A stretch of 64,000 nt of DNA, taken from positions 62,001 through 126,000 of the IMG/VR virus record IMGVR_UViG_3300042731_008397; one strand, written 5' to 3'. Below the pieces are notes generated by a model that did no database searches, was not told the origin of the DNA, and saw only the letters and a list, made by a program, of their open reading frames with translations. Within the stretch, counting starts at the first letter, position 1. The number at the start of each line of letters is the position of its first letter. Position numbers and translations under genes: made by a program. Positions 47,864-56,531 of the stretch are shown here, one piece after another. The stretch is from a virus.

Positions 47864-48482
47864 AGAAATCGAAAGAAAAGCAGTTTTAGCGGTAGACCCG
47901 TCCTTTCGTTGTACCGGATGGGTTCTATTTGAAGACGGGAAACCTCAATTACATGGAACAATTCGCACCAAATCACGGGGGAGGAAGTTGAAGATCAGGA
48001 AAGGAAGCGCCGATATACAAGACATCCTTTTCATTCAAAAGAAATTACAAACGATTTGTTACCAACACCCTGTCCGCATAATTGTGGCGGAAGAGCCCGC
48101 TGGCTCAACGAAAGGCACCCGAGGCACGAAAACCTTAGCGTATGCGGTAACGATTATTGCCGGGTTAGAAGGCTATTTAGGCTATCCGGTCATTTGGATT
48201 CGGTACGATGAGGCTAAGGAAGTGGTCGCTGGGAAAAAGACGGCTACAAAGCTTGAGGTACGGGCGAAAGTGTGTGCCAAGTGGCCTATGTATGACTTCA
48301 AACGCCCTCAATACGGGGGGAAAGACCTAACTCTTCCAGAAATCGAGGCGATTGGAGATGCCGCTTCCGTCTACTGGGCAGCCACAGAGCTTGATCCGAC
48401 CGTTAAGCTTTTACATGTTCCAAAATTTCCTATTATACCGCTTAAATACCCCAATTATCGGGTTGAATGTGGTCCAGATTGA
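47856..48482 (+). CDS. RuvC-like Holliday junction resolvase
   Basis: 208 residues from ATG 47856. RNase-H-fold motifs: VLAVDPSFRCTGWVLFEDG (first Asp, near residue 13), RIIVAEEPAG (Glu), GLEGYLGYPVIWIR, and the last acidic residues in EIEAIGDAASVYWAA. These match RuvC and related phage resolvases that cut branched DNA before packaging. It follows the parM/parR-like pair with an 8-bp overlap. Length is close to bacterial RuvC. Confidence 0.8.
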   Translation: MSEEIERKAVLAVDPSFRCTGWVLFEDGKPQLHGTIRTKSRGRKLKIRKGSADIQDILFIQKKLQTICYQHPVRIIVAEEPAGSTKGTRGTKTLAYAVTIIAGLEGYLGYPVIWIRYDEAKEVVAGKKTATKLEVRAKVCAKWPMYDFKRPQYGGKDLTLPEIEAIGDAASVYWAATELDPTVKLLHVPKFPIIPLKYPNYRVECGPD

Positions 48483-48844
48483 CATTCTTCTGAGTGAAAA
48501 ACGCCCGTCAGAAAGAAAACAAAAGTAGGAGGGGGTAGTTGGCGAAGTTCCTTGCTCTGTAAGCAACGAACTGGGGGAAATATCAAAAATATAATTTCCC
48601 CGAATAAGACAGGAAGTTGGGAATTGGAATACCCGGTGAATGTTTTCATAGGGGCTATGCTTCCAAAAACGCCTTAGAATCGAAATATGAAAGCCGGTTT
48701 TGGAAGCCCCGTCATTCGGGAGATTCCAGCACCCCGAAAAAGCCCGTCATTCGGGCAAAGAACTTTTTAACAGAAAAAGCGTTTAAATCTCCCATAGCCA
48801 GTCTCAATATGTGAGTTTTAAGCACTAAACAGAGGAGAGAAGTC
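48483..48844. other. Intergenic region with hairpins and F-family copy 4
   Basis: 362 bp with no convincing gene. It contains a hairpin GGGGGAAAT...ATTTCCCC (about 48573-48601). A diverged F-family element follows at about 48636-48697 (TTCATAGGGGCTATGCTTCC, then CCTTAGAATCGAAATATGA). Two copies of CCCGTCATTCGGG occur at about 48709-48721 and 48743-48755, the second a perfect hairpin GCCCG-TCATT-CGGGC that may end the par/ruvC transcript. Confidence 0.5.
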
Positions 48845-49177
48845 ATGGAAGTTTTAGATGGCGGAAAAGACAAAAAAGAACAACCGGAGGTTACGGAAAC
48901 CCCGCAAAAAGGGCAAAAAGATAAGCCGAAACCGGCTTTCCCGACTGCATTAGATAAGGTTATGGATGATGTCCGGGAACACCTTGAAACGGCTCTTCCA
49001 AAAGCTATTGAAGGAGTTAAGGAAACGATGGAGAAGGCATCTGTCACTGTTACGGTCGAAATGGGGTATAATAAACATGATGAACTTGTGACCACGGTCG
49101 GCGGACGGGTCAATATCCCCATGAAAAAGAGTGTCCATGAAGGAGAAATCTTGGATGGTCAGCTCCATTTTTGGTAA
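48845..49177 (+). CDS. Hypothetical acidic-basic protein (110 aa)
   Basis: ATG 48845 with GAGGAG. Not recognised. The first ~35 residues are Lys/Glu/Pro-rich and disordered; a helical middle (ALDKVMDDVREHLETALPKA) is followed by an amphipathic beta end (ASVTVTVEMGYNKHDELVTT). It may be an exported-free cytoplasmic protein. Next to F-family copy 5, convergent with the tail operon. Confidence 0.6.
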   Translation: MEVLDGGKDKKEQPEVTETPQKGQKDKPKPAFPTALDKVMDDVREHLETALPKAIEGVKETMEKASVTVTVEMGYNKHDELVTTVGGRVNIPMKKSVHEGEILDGQLHFW

Positions 49178-49181
49178 ACAT

Positions 49182-49283
49182 CACCAAATTTCATTTCTAA
49201 GCGTTCGGAAGTCCAGCCCCTATACACATAGGGGCTATATCCCAAAGTCCTCATGTAGCGTCTCTCAGAGCACCAGAGAATGA
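49182..49283 (-). repeat. F-family dispersed element, copy 5 (subtype a)
   Basis: Minus strand: TCTCTGGTGCTCTGAGAGAC, GAGGACTTTGGGATATAG, CCCCTATGTGTATAGGGG hairpin, GGACTTCCGAACGCTTAGAA, then ATGAAATTTGG. It lies between convergent gene ends, where a 5' leader role is impossible for the flanking genes. Confidence 0.7.
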
Positions 49284-49285
49284 TT

Positions 49286-50302
49286 TCAAGAAGTGGTGAT
49301 CTGGAACATAAAAGGGATTACCAACAAAAGATATTTGATATTCCCATAACCAACAAGGATCCCTGCCAATATAAAATACGCATAAGGGTGCCATGAAATA
49401 CACCATAACGGGAAAAGATAGAACGGAATTGCCTTTAAAGAGGCGCATGATAAATGTACCCATCTCCATTTCAATGAATGGAAGAGCTTTAGCATGAGTT
49501 TTTTGAGCACATTTTTTCTTGGGAGTGTATTGCTTGGTCGTCGGTACATCGAATAAAGCCCACCTGAAAATTGATGTAGCAGAAAGCGGGCGTGAAGATG
49601 GCCCCAGTACCATTTTGACGCCCACCATCCATAGATCCCTCCACCTATAATCGGTAGCGTGATTGAAAAAGAAGGCCACAGCATCGGAATTAAGAATGGC
49701 ACTACAATAATCGTTGAATATTTCAGGAAACACGCCAAAAGTATTGTGACTCCTGCAAACCATCTATGATGCATTTGGATAAAACGTAGTGCAATAAGTA
49801 CCAGACCAAACGCATACAAGTCATTCATTGGCTGTAATGACATTATTTGCATAAGTGGGGTGGCTGCGATTAACAACATTTGTGTACGCCCATATAACAC
49901 GATACATAATTTTAAACATACGCCGGTCCAAAAAAGGGCATAAATTTGCTGTAAGAAATAAGAAGGAGTTTGCGCAACCAGCCACGTAAATAGCGGCGGT
50001 TGCAGCTTAACGTAGTTGCAAAATGGAAGTGTCTCAAGAAATTGATGAACGGATAATCCGTGGAGAAGATAAAGTTGATTCCAGGTTATTCGCACATCAA
50101 TGCAGAGCATAGAGCCTTTGAACCCCACAAGAAGATTTAATAAATAACACAAAAGAATTCGTTCTGATGTCCAAGTATACTCAATAGCCAAAAAACAGAT
50201 AAGCATATTTACACATATAATTATCCACTGTAGACAAGACAATGATAAACTATCTTTAAACACCAACCCAACCACTAATAGCCTCCGGGCACTTCGATCC
50301 AA
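49286..50302 (-). CDS. Multi-pass membrane protein, possibly glycosyltransferase-39-like
   Basis: 338 residues with roughly eight to ten hydrophobic helices (WIIICVNMLICFLAIEYT; LFTWLVAQ; LLIAATPLMQIMSLQPMNDL; FLKYSTIIVVPFLIPML). Features like KLQPPLFTWLV and PMNDLYAFGLVL are reminiscent of membrane-bound dolichol/undecaprenol-type glycosyltransferases, but no acidic catalytic motif is certain. The frame begins at ATG 50302 inside the end of the previous gene (28-bp overlap). Last gene of the tail operon. A serotype-conversion-like or virion-glycosylation role is possible. Confidence 0.5.
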   Translation of the reverse strand: MDRSARRLLVVGLVFKDSLSLSCLQWIIICVNMLICFLAIEYTWTSERILLCYLLNLLVGFKGSMLCIDVRITWNQLYLLHGLSVHQFLETLPFCNYVKLQPPLFTWLVAQTPSYFLQQIYALFWTGVCLKLCIVLYGRTQMLLIAATPLMQIMSLQPMNDLYAFGLVLIALRFIQMHHRWFAGVTILLACFLKYSTIIVVPFLIPMLWPSFSITLPIIGGGIYGWWASKWYWGHLHARFLLHQFSGGLYSMYRRPSNTLPRKNVLKKLMLKLFHSLKWRWVHLSCASLKAIPFYLFPLWCISWHPYAYFILAGILVGYGNIKYLLLVIPFMFQITTS

Positions 50303-51321
50303 TCACCAGCATCACACGTCAAATCAATACTCCCACAAACATCTCCAAGTGCCGTCCCTTCACCTTCATCAAAATTCCACTGTGCAGCACAGTGGGGATA
50401 TGACCCTTCTTTTGTAATCCCTTTCCACGAGCTAGCCGGGAAGACATCATTGTCTCCAAATGCCATAAACATGATCCGTCCGTCTACGGAACTGCCCAAA
50501 TTAACCGTGTCTGTTGTGCCGACCCCTGTATAATTATCGAAATCCGTTACAGCGGCAACTACGGCACCACAAGTGCCATTAACACAAAAAGTTACCTCAT
50601 CATTCGTTCCATCATAGGAAACATCAATTTGGATCGGGACGCCGGTTTCTTGTGCCCCTAGCGATTGAGATGTATAGGTGTAGGTCGTAGTCGCAGGTGT
50701 TCCCCCTAAATCTGTTCCGACCGTGACATACAGTTGATTTGAGGCATCAATCCCAACACGGAGACGTACCGCAGAATATTCGGAATTAATAAAATCCCAT
50801 AGTGTACAAGTTTGGAGCGTATCAATCACCATCGCTGCGGACCAATGCCAATTCGTCTTAAAAAAAACTGGTTTTAACGTTGATGCGGAAATGGTAGTTG
50901 TCGCCATTGTGCCTGTCCCGTTATCATCAAGCCCATACTCAAGACTCCCTCCACTGCCTGACCCAACCTCAGCCCAGTCTTCTCCGTAATTTTGATACAT
51001 TAATATCCCACTAGTGTTTTTAAACCGGACAGGAAGAGATGTCATAGAGTTGTAAAGAAATAGCACTTCTTCATCCAAAATTGATGGCGTAATGGTCATG
51101 ACCCCATTACTGGATGTTGCGTTTTGCTCCGTAATCTCTGTTAACGGTTCTCCTCCTGGAGCAATAATCACTGTCCGCCGTGGAGTCCCCGAATCTTGAA
51201 TAACTTGCGAGAGCGCCTGCTGTTTCCGGGCAAGTAATTCTTGTTGAGCGTGAATAAACAAAATTCCAACCCCTAAACCACATAAAAAAAGTAGGCTATA
51301 TACAAACTGTTTTCGTGTCAT
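50275..51321 (-). CDS. Exported LamG-like beta-sandwich protein (348 aa)
   Basis: Residues 1-25 are an N-terminal signal/anchor (QFVYSLLFLCGLGVGILFIH). A coiled stretch follows (QELLARKQQALSQVIQD). Residues ~130-310 look like a LamG/concanavalin-type sandwich (SAVRLRVGIDASNQLYVTVG, VPIQIDVSYDGTNDEVTFCV, TVNLGSSVDGRIMFMAFGDN). The C-terminus has three to four cysteines (CAAQWNFDEGEG, CGSIDLTCDAG). Probably a carbohydrate-binding tail or fibre component. The signal peptide again is odd for a virion protein. Confidence 0.65.
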   Translation of the reverse strand: MTRKQFVYSLLFLCGLGVGILFIHAQQELLARKQQALSQVIQDSGTPRRTVIIAPGGEPLTEITEQNATSSNGVMTITPSILDEEVLFLYNSMTSLPVRFKNTSGILMYQNYGEDWAEVGSGSGGSLEYGLDDNGTGTMATTTISASTLKPVFFKTNWHWSAAMVIDTLQTCTLWDFINSEYSAVRLRVGIDASNQLYVTVGTDLGGTPATTTYTYTSQSLGAQETGVPIQIDVSYDGTNDEVTFCVNGTCGAVVAAVTDFDNYTGVGTTDTVNLGSSVDGRIMFMAFGDNDVFPASSWKGITKEGSYPHCAAQWNFDEGEGTALGDVCGSIDLTCDAGDWIEVPGGY

Positions 51322-51335
51322 AATCTTTCATCTCC

Positions 51336-52259
51336 TTACCAATACTCCTCATGGAGGAGTCGGATTGATTCATTTAAGATGAGACGAATCCGAACATACC
51401 CGCTAGGACTATAAGATCCGCTGTACCAATCCCCGTCATTACGATACTCGAATTCTCCTGGAAATTCCAGCCAATCTTCTGAAGTTTCAATAGGGCACCA
51501 TCCCCATGCTCCTGTTGCAACATGACCGGTGACTTCTCCGCTTCCCCCGATTAGACTGACATCAAATTCATATCGAAACATTTCGTATTCAGTTGTATCA
51601 CTCGTACATAAAAAACTGACAATAAGGGTATTCCCAGAAAAAGAGACAATGACAGATAACATGGATAGATAGCCAACATAACTAATATGTTGACCGACCC
51701 ATCCTGTCCACCATAGCATAAGATCATAGGTTGTAATTCCTGGCGCAGGATCTGATGTCTGACCGGGATGGCGAACAATATACCCTAAATGAGATGTCCA
51801 AGCGTTCTCACCATCTGGATTCTGTGAAAAATCAGAATACACCATAGGATTGTGAACGACAATATCTTTTGTCTCAAGAATCCCAATTTGTGACACTAAC
51901 CGAGACCATTGTGTATTACACCACTCAGTTCCTGTACATTTATATCCAAATCCAGCAAAAGCTGTTGAGTTAAAATACGGGTAGCCTAGTTTGGGCCCCC
52001 ATTCATAACGATAGTCAAGAGGAATAACATATACATGAATTTTTTGTTCGGTTAAGAGTCCACGATCCACAGGTTGATGTTTAGGGAAAATCGGATGGAA
52101 AAGAGCGGGCGGTTTCGGAGCAATGGCTTGTTGCCCTTTCGGGTCTACCATAACAAACCAGTCTCTGTATTTGACATTTGTTAAGACGTTCCCATCCTCG
52201 GTAATACCGATGCCTCCCCCGATAAATTTGATAATTTGATCAACTTTGGATTTACTCAT
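51336..52259 (-). CDS. Hypothetical tail-operon protein (307 aa)
   Basis: Not recognised. N-terminus MSKSKVDQIIKFIGGGIGIT is followed by a beta-rich, Trp/Tyr-rich body (KLGYPYFNSTAFAGFGYKCT, GVGQH-type turns, GAWGWCPIETSEDWLEFPGE). This composition is common for receptor-binding or baseplate-distal proteins. 14 bp separate it from the LamG-like gene. No signal peptide. Confidence 0.6.
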   Translation of the reverse strand: MSKSKVDQIIKFIGGGIGITEDGNVLTNVKYRDWFVMVDPKGQQAIAPKPPALFHPIFPKHQPVDRGLLTEQKIHVYVIPLDYRYEWGPKLGYPYFNSTAFAGFGYKCTGTEWCNTQWSRLVSQIGILETKDIVVHNPMVYSDFSQNPDGENAWTSHLGYIVRHPGQTSDPAPGITTYDLMLWWTGWVGQHISYVGYLSMLSVIVSFSGNTLIVSFLCTSDTTEYEMFRYEFDVSLIGGSGEVTGHVATGAWGWCPIETSEDWLEFPGEFEYRNDGDWYSGSYSPSGYVRIRLILNESIRLLHEEYW

Positions 52260-52363
52260 TTCGCCACACCCGATGTCTTATTAACATCGTGCCTTCCATT
52301 GCTTCACAAAGCATCCAAATAAATCCGATCTAGTTAAATAGATGACAAATTCTTGGAATCCCA

Positions 52364-53674
52364 TTAATCTTTGCGATTATTCTCGTCTTCAAAACTTCCT
52401 ATTAAAAAATATCTGTCTAACCCCTTGAACGTAGCGAGATAAACCGGGATCTCTTCCTGTAGGTCGCCTTGTTTTGTAAGCATGAACTTTTGAGGAAATT
52501 CATTAGGAAGAGTTTCCAACAACTTTTGATAGCTGTCTTGCCGGAATACTTGTTTTAGCCGTAATTGTGTTTTATCTAAATTAAGAATCCGAGAGACGTT
52601 CGTATTTACCCATTGTAGAGTATAGTTAAAATCCAATGACATTAAACAGATTTTATAGTCATGTAGGTCAATCTTACCATAGGGGAATATTTGTGTCAAT
52701 CGTTCGCAAAAGGTTATTTTTTTATCTAATGCGATATTATAGGTAGTAAATAGCCTTACTGGGAAAACAGTTCCTGATTTTGTAGTATTTAACGTTATGA
52801 TTACAGAAGATTGAGAGTAATCAAAGAAAGAGGACTCTTTCAGAAAAAGGGGGGCATAAATAAATACAGGCTTTCCAATAACTTCCTCAACCTTGTAGCC
52901 GTGCATCTCGGCATCAAATTTATTGGTATAGATGATTTTTTTTGTAGAAATAGAGGAAATCGTAAGTCCGATATTTTTAACCGAATCTAATGCAAGTTGA
53001 AAAGATTCCAGTAAAAATTTTTCCTGAACAGCATTACTAATATCAGAAATCCCTGCCTTGAACGAAAATGCTGCCTCACCATGAAATTCTTTACTCATGA
53101 CAAGTTGACCCCATCCTGTTGACCCGTTTTTTCTTATAAATTTAATTGAGAACGTTTGTGGGCAGTCATGTGTTTCCTGGCTTTTTGCATACTGAGAAAT
53201 TTGGGATAAGATATTATTGGAATCATCATGGAATATAGTTGCTAGTGGCATTCCTTGAAGTTCTTGGCTTGAGTACTCCAACATTGTTTCACATAATTTG
53301 TCAATCCATTGAATGGTCAAGTTTTGTGAAAGCCTCATCCCCATGATATTGAAAGATTGATTGATAGTGTATCGTTCTTTATTTTTTCTTTGCAATCGGT
53401 ACCGTGAATTGAGAAGTTTTAGGTAACCCAGTGCAACAATAATAAGTGGAACCGAAAGCAAACTTTCCCACAAAGAGAACGGAGAAAAAACATACCAAAG
53501 ATTACCAGGAAACGGGTATAACCGGAGTATGAGTTTCCCGATAATATATATACCTAGATACACATAGAAAAACACTTGCATTTTTTTTAAATTCCCATCA
53601 GGCAACAAAAAATAGTGGGAAGAGATTGAAAAGAGGCATAATGCCATAAATACGTTTAAGAACAGAAAGATCAT
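52364..53674 (-). CDS. Membrane PAS-domain sensor without kinase domain (436 aa)
   Basis: Three N-terminal membrane helices (~1-20, ~33-52, ~68-88), then a basic linker and two to three PAS-like domains. PAS1 (~105-215) includes IDKLCETMLEYSSQELQGMP and a FIRKNGSTGWGQLVMSKEF strand. PAS2 (~225-330) has a KIIYTNKFDAEMHGYKVEEV and VIGKPVFIYAP pattern. A third, weaker unit is at ~345-430 (YTLQWVNTNVSRILNLDKTQ). There is no histidine kinase, GGDEF or other output domain. It overlaps the receiver gene by 1 bp (TGATG), so both are made together. It probably senses a small ligand or membrane state and signals through the receiver protein or a host partner. Confidence 0.8.
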   Translation of the reverse strand: MIFLFLNVFMALCLFSISSHYFLLPDGNLKKMQVFFYVYLGIYIIGKLILRLYPFPGNLWYVFSPFSLWESLLSVPLIIVALGYLKLLNSRYRLQRKNKERYTINQSFNIMGMRLSQNLTIQWIDKLCETMLEYSSQELQGMPLATIFHDDSNNILSQISQYAKSQETHDCPQTFSIKFIRKNGSTGWGQLVMSKEFHGEAAFSFKAGISDISNAVQEKFLLESFQLALDSVKNIGLTISSISTKKIIYTNKFDAEMHGYKVEEVIGKPVFIYAPLFLKESSFFDYSQSSVIITLNTTKSGTVFPVRLFTTYNIALDKKITFCERLTQIFPYGKIDLHDYKICLMSLDFNYTLQWVNTNVSRILNLDKTQLRLKQVFRQDSYQKLLETLPNEFPQKFMLTKQGDLQEEIPVYLATFKGLDRYFLIGSFEDENNRKD

Positions 53675-54252
53675 CAGGACTCTCCTAAAAATCGCTTCAG
53701 ATAACCAATTAACGCATTAAAATCAATCGGTTTCGTCAAATACGGGATGGAAAGGTTTTGTAAGAAATTAATGACAGCCTTGTCTATATAGGCACTAACC
53801 ACAAGAATACTTACATCATTTCCTTCCTCTTTTATTGCTTTGATTAAATCTATTCCTGTTAATTCGTTTAAACGAATATCTACAATTAAGACGTTAAACC
53901 GAATATGGTGTAACATGGAAAGTGCCTCCTCTGCCGATAATGCAAAGAAGAACATACTATTAGGCGCTTTATTCCGAAATGCTAGCCGATAGAGTTGACG
54001 GGTGTCTTCTTCATCATCCACAACTAAAATTTTATACTTGTAAAGTAAAAGTTCCTGTATGCCTGCTCGGAGAAGGGCTGTTGCTTCCCGCTGTTCGTTT
54101 ATCCGTTCTCGAAAATGTTTGGTTGCCGGGATATGATCTAAAACTGAAAACGCCGAGTTTTTGGTACTCTGCCACTCCTTAACTGTATACCCAATAATAA
54201 TGATTGTTCCAACAATTAGTGTGGCTAAAATTGCAATGCTTAAAATGTCCAT
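53674..54252 (-). CDS. Membrane-tethered receiver (REC) domain protein (192 aa)
   Basis: Residues ~3-25 form a membrane helix (ILSIAILATLIVGTIIIIGY). A linker helix precedes a complete CheY-like receiver at ~72-190: acidic pair DD at 79-80 (KILVVDDEEDTRQ), phospho-acceptor Asp125 in VLIVDIRL, Ser153 in LVVSAY, Lys174 in YLTKPID. No DNA-binding or enzymatic output domain follows. All residues needed for phosphorylation are present, so a kinase (host or from outside the window) could act on it. It starts at the last base of the holin-like stop (TAATG) and ends overlapping the PAS gene. Confidence 0.88.
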   Translation of the reverse strand: MDILSIAILATLIVGTIIIIGYTVKEWQSTKNSAFSVLDHIPATKHFRERINEQREATALLRAGIQELLLYKYKILVVDDEEDTRQLYRLAFRNKAPNSMFFFALSAEEALSMLHHIRFNVLIVDIRLNELTGIDLIKAIKEEGNDVSILVVSAYIDKAVINFLQNLSIPYLTKPIDFNALIGYLKRFLGES

Positions 54253-54539
54253 TATCGCTGTTGTCCTTTAATGATAGTGGATAACTCTGTAATTGCCTTC
54301 GTAACTTCTACTACGTTATCAAGTACATCCTTTGCAAACCGTTCTAACAATACATTCTTTTCGGTTTCTTTTTTGATGACCAATCGTAATAGATACCACG
54401 CCACGTTAAAAAGAATTACATTCAAGATAAGCGACAGCCCTAGAACTCCACCTTCACCTTTAATCCATTTATCCATTAAAGAAACTTCTGGGGGGGCTGT
54501 TTGCGCTAACAATAGAATATAGGTTTGTAAAAACATCAT
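54252..54539 (-). CDS. Holin-like small membrane protein (95 aa)
   Basis: ATG 54539 (or 54536) with AAGGAG. A short N-terminal hydrophobic segment (YILLLAQT) and one strong membrane helix at ~30-55 (GLSLILNVILFNVAWYLLRL) are followed by a helical, charged C-terminal half (KETEKNVLLERFAKDVLDNV). Size and topology fit a holin or a membrane scaffold. The C-terminal coiled coil could dock other membrane proteins. The downstream REC gene shares its stop codon. A lysis role is inferred from topology only. Confidence 0.6.
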   Translation of the reverse strand: MMFLQTYILLLAQTAPPEVSLMDKWIKGEGGVLGLSLILNVILFNVAWYLLRLVIKKETEKNVLLERFAKDVLDNVVEVTKAITELSTIIKGQQR

Positions 54540-54544
54540 GCTCC

Positions 54545-55825
54545 TTAAAATTTATACAATCTTAGATATAAAATCCCCGCAAAATTTTTTGATCCGTTCG
54601 CTGCTTGGTAAATGACGGTCTTAAACAGGTGATCAGCCGTAAATGTCAATTCTCCCGGTAAAAAGTCTCCTTGAGGCGTCAAGTCTTTAACGTATGAATC
54701 GGTGCTATTACTGATTGTCGGTTTATCGGCATCGTCCGTGATAAGGCCGGTTTCAGTTGGAGGATTGCCACCAATGACCTTTAAAAGATCAAGTTTGGTG
54801 TCACCTGCTGTTCCAGGAGTTTCTGCCGATAAGACGAAACTTTCAATTGTTCCTGGGTATCCTGGACAAAACGGGCTGCCGAAGAGTTGACCTTCTGCCG
54901 GTTTCAAATCTCCCCAAAATTCAGTCTTAAATGGTGTTGGTTCAATATTAAAAAGTATTAAATCGGAAAAAATGTTGTCTTGAGTAATTGCTAAAATTTC
55001 ACCAGGAGTTCCAGTCACGCCTGTATTTTGGACATCTATATAACCTAAAGAAATCCAACCAGGGATGGGCGACGGCGTAACTAAATTCGTCTGAAGATCT
55101 GCTTCCGCACTTTCTGAGACTGAAATAATCCAACTCCCATCATAATCGAGGGAAATCCTAAGTCGTTTCCAATAATCAGCGGTTGTAAAAGCCCCCACTT
55201 CGGCATTTCCACCCGCTCCAAAGTTAAGCTCCATACCTGGAAAATAGCCAATGCTCCCATCTCTCCCGATAAGGGCAAATCCAGATTTTGTTACCCAGAT
55301 TTTCTTGTCGTTTTCTACGGAGTCATCAAATCTCCCTAAAGAGTAGGAGAGTAAGGCAAGCATTTTTAGCCAAGGATACTCTTCTATTCTTTGAATTGCC
55401 GCAATTTCTCTATGATGAATCAGGCAATCGGCATTACTGTAAAGCCCTTTATATGAGATTAGAGCGGTTTTGCCTTTGTCGCCAACAGGGAAGATAAGTC
55501 TGGTTGACATCGGCTTTTGAGAAATCCCGATAAAGACCTCATCCGCGCCAGGCGGACGTGTAACCACGGGAGTTCTTGGATTTCCTTCTACCGTTGCCGT
55601 AAATCCCGATACGCTAAGGAACGTTGCCAGATCAACCCATAAATTGTAAGCCCCGGTTGTAACTTTTGGAATATAGTCAAGTTCAACCACATAATCCCCT
55701 GTTACCGGGATATATTGCGCCTCATCTATGACATCAACCTCAAGCTCTAAGTCCAGATAACTCTCTATTTTCGGGAAAGAGGTAATTCCTATATCGTTTC
55801 GTGTCGGATAAAAAAGCTTGTCCAT
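54545..55825 (-). CDS. Tail/baseplate beta-rich protein (426 aa)
   Basis: Not assigned to a family. Mostly beta: MDKLFYPTRNDIGITSFPKI, IPVTGDYVVELDYIPKVTTG, GRDGSIGYFPGMELNFGAGG, YWKRLRISLDYDGSWIISVS. The pattern (KIWVTKSGFALIG, LRISLDYDGSW) resembles lectin-like sandwich domains of fibres. Ends 5 bp before the holin-like start. Position in the tail operon suggests a distal tail or receptor-binding component. Confidence 0.65.
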   Translation of the reverse strand: MDKLFYPTRNDIGITSFPKIESYLDLELEVDVIDEAQYIPVTGDYVVELDYIPKVTTGAYNLWVDLATFLSVSGFTATVEGNPRTPVVTRPPGADEVFIGISQKPMSTRLIFPVGDKGKTALISYKGLYSNADCLIHHREIAAIQRIEEYPWLKMLALLSYSLGRFDDSVENDKKIWVTKSGFALIGRDGSIGYFPGMELNFGAGGNAEVGAFTTADYWKRLRISLDYDGSWIISVSESAEADLQTNLVTPSPIPGWISLGYIDVQNTGVTGTPGEILAITQDNIFSDLILFNIEPTPFKTEFWGDLKPAEGQLFGSPFCPGYPGTIESFVLSAETPGTAGDTKLDLLKVIGGNPPTETGLITDDADKPTISNSTDSYVKDLTPQGDFLPGELTFTADHLFKTVIYQAANGSKNFAGILYLRLYKF

Positions 55826-55840
55826 CTTTAAATCCTCCCG

Positions 55841-56305
55841 TTATGTAATCAATCCACGGACATAATGTGTCTCTAAAATTTCTGCTTGCATGTTTGCCCA
55901 TCCCGTGATAAAATACCGTATCCTGGGCAATGCTTCTTGACTTATTTCAAATGATTCCGCTCCGAATCCACCTTTCCCAAATCCTCTATAGCCATATATC
56001 GGGGGAAGCTTCAACATTGCATAAAATGGATATGTGTATATGCCCGTTGGAAGGGTAGTTTGCAGAGTAACTTTTAAAGTTCCTTGTTTCTCTGTTACGA
56101 AGTCCGCAACGGAAATCGGGAAAACAAACGTTTGACCATTTGTTTCAAATTTGACGGTCAATCCGGGGATGATAATAAAAAACCCGTCCATTTGGGGAAG
56201 CGCCGGGATAATCACATTGTTATATGTCAACGTCTGGTAGACCTCTGCTTCAAGCAGTCGTAGCGGGTAAACCACACCTTGAATTTCTCTATAAAATTGA
56301 ATCAT
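55841..56305 (-). CDS. Tail-operon protein (154 aa)
   Basis: Start overlaps the previous stop (ATGA at 56302-56305). It is beta-rich: IQGVVYPLRLLEAEVYQTLT, MDGFFIIIPGLTVKFETNGQ, KQGTLKVTLQTTLPTGIYTY. It is probably a small structural domain of the tail tip. No family recognised. Confidence 0.6.
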   Translation of the reverse strand: MIQFYREIQGVVYPLRLLEAEVYQTLTYNNVIIPALPQMDGFFIIIPGLTVKFETNGQTFVFPISVADFVTEKQGTLKVTLQTTLPTGIYTYPFYAMLKLPPIYGYRGFGKGGFGAESFEISQEALPRIRYFITGWANMQAEILETHYVRGLIT

Positions 56306-56529
56306 AATAAAAATTGTGCCCCGTTTCCGTCCGTTATTATAGTAGATTCCCCTTCAAAAAATTGTGTCCGGCTCCCTAAAGTCGGCATAAAGATAACCGA
56401 AAGTCCTGTTTCCATTTTTAGCGGTTTCTTAGGATACCCGCGTTGAATGATTCTCTCCGCCCGTTCTGCAAATCTTGTCAGAGTTCTTTTATTTTCCGCC
56501 CTCATCATAGCATAAGAAAAAGCCCCCAT
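56302..56529 (-). CDS. Small tail-operon protein (75 aa)
   Basis: It starts at ATG 56529, 2 bp after the large hub-like gene. Helical basic N-terminus (MRAENKRTLTRFAERAERII) and a beta C-terminus (ETGLSVIFMPTLGSRTQFF). Unknown; coupled to both neighbours. Confidence 0.55.
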   Translation of the reverse strand: MGAFSYAMMRAENKRTLTRFAERAERIIQRGYPKKPLKMETGLSVIFMPTLGSRTQFFEGESTIITDGNGAQFLL

Positions 56530-56531
56530 AG

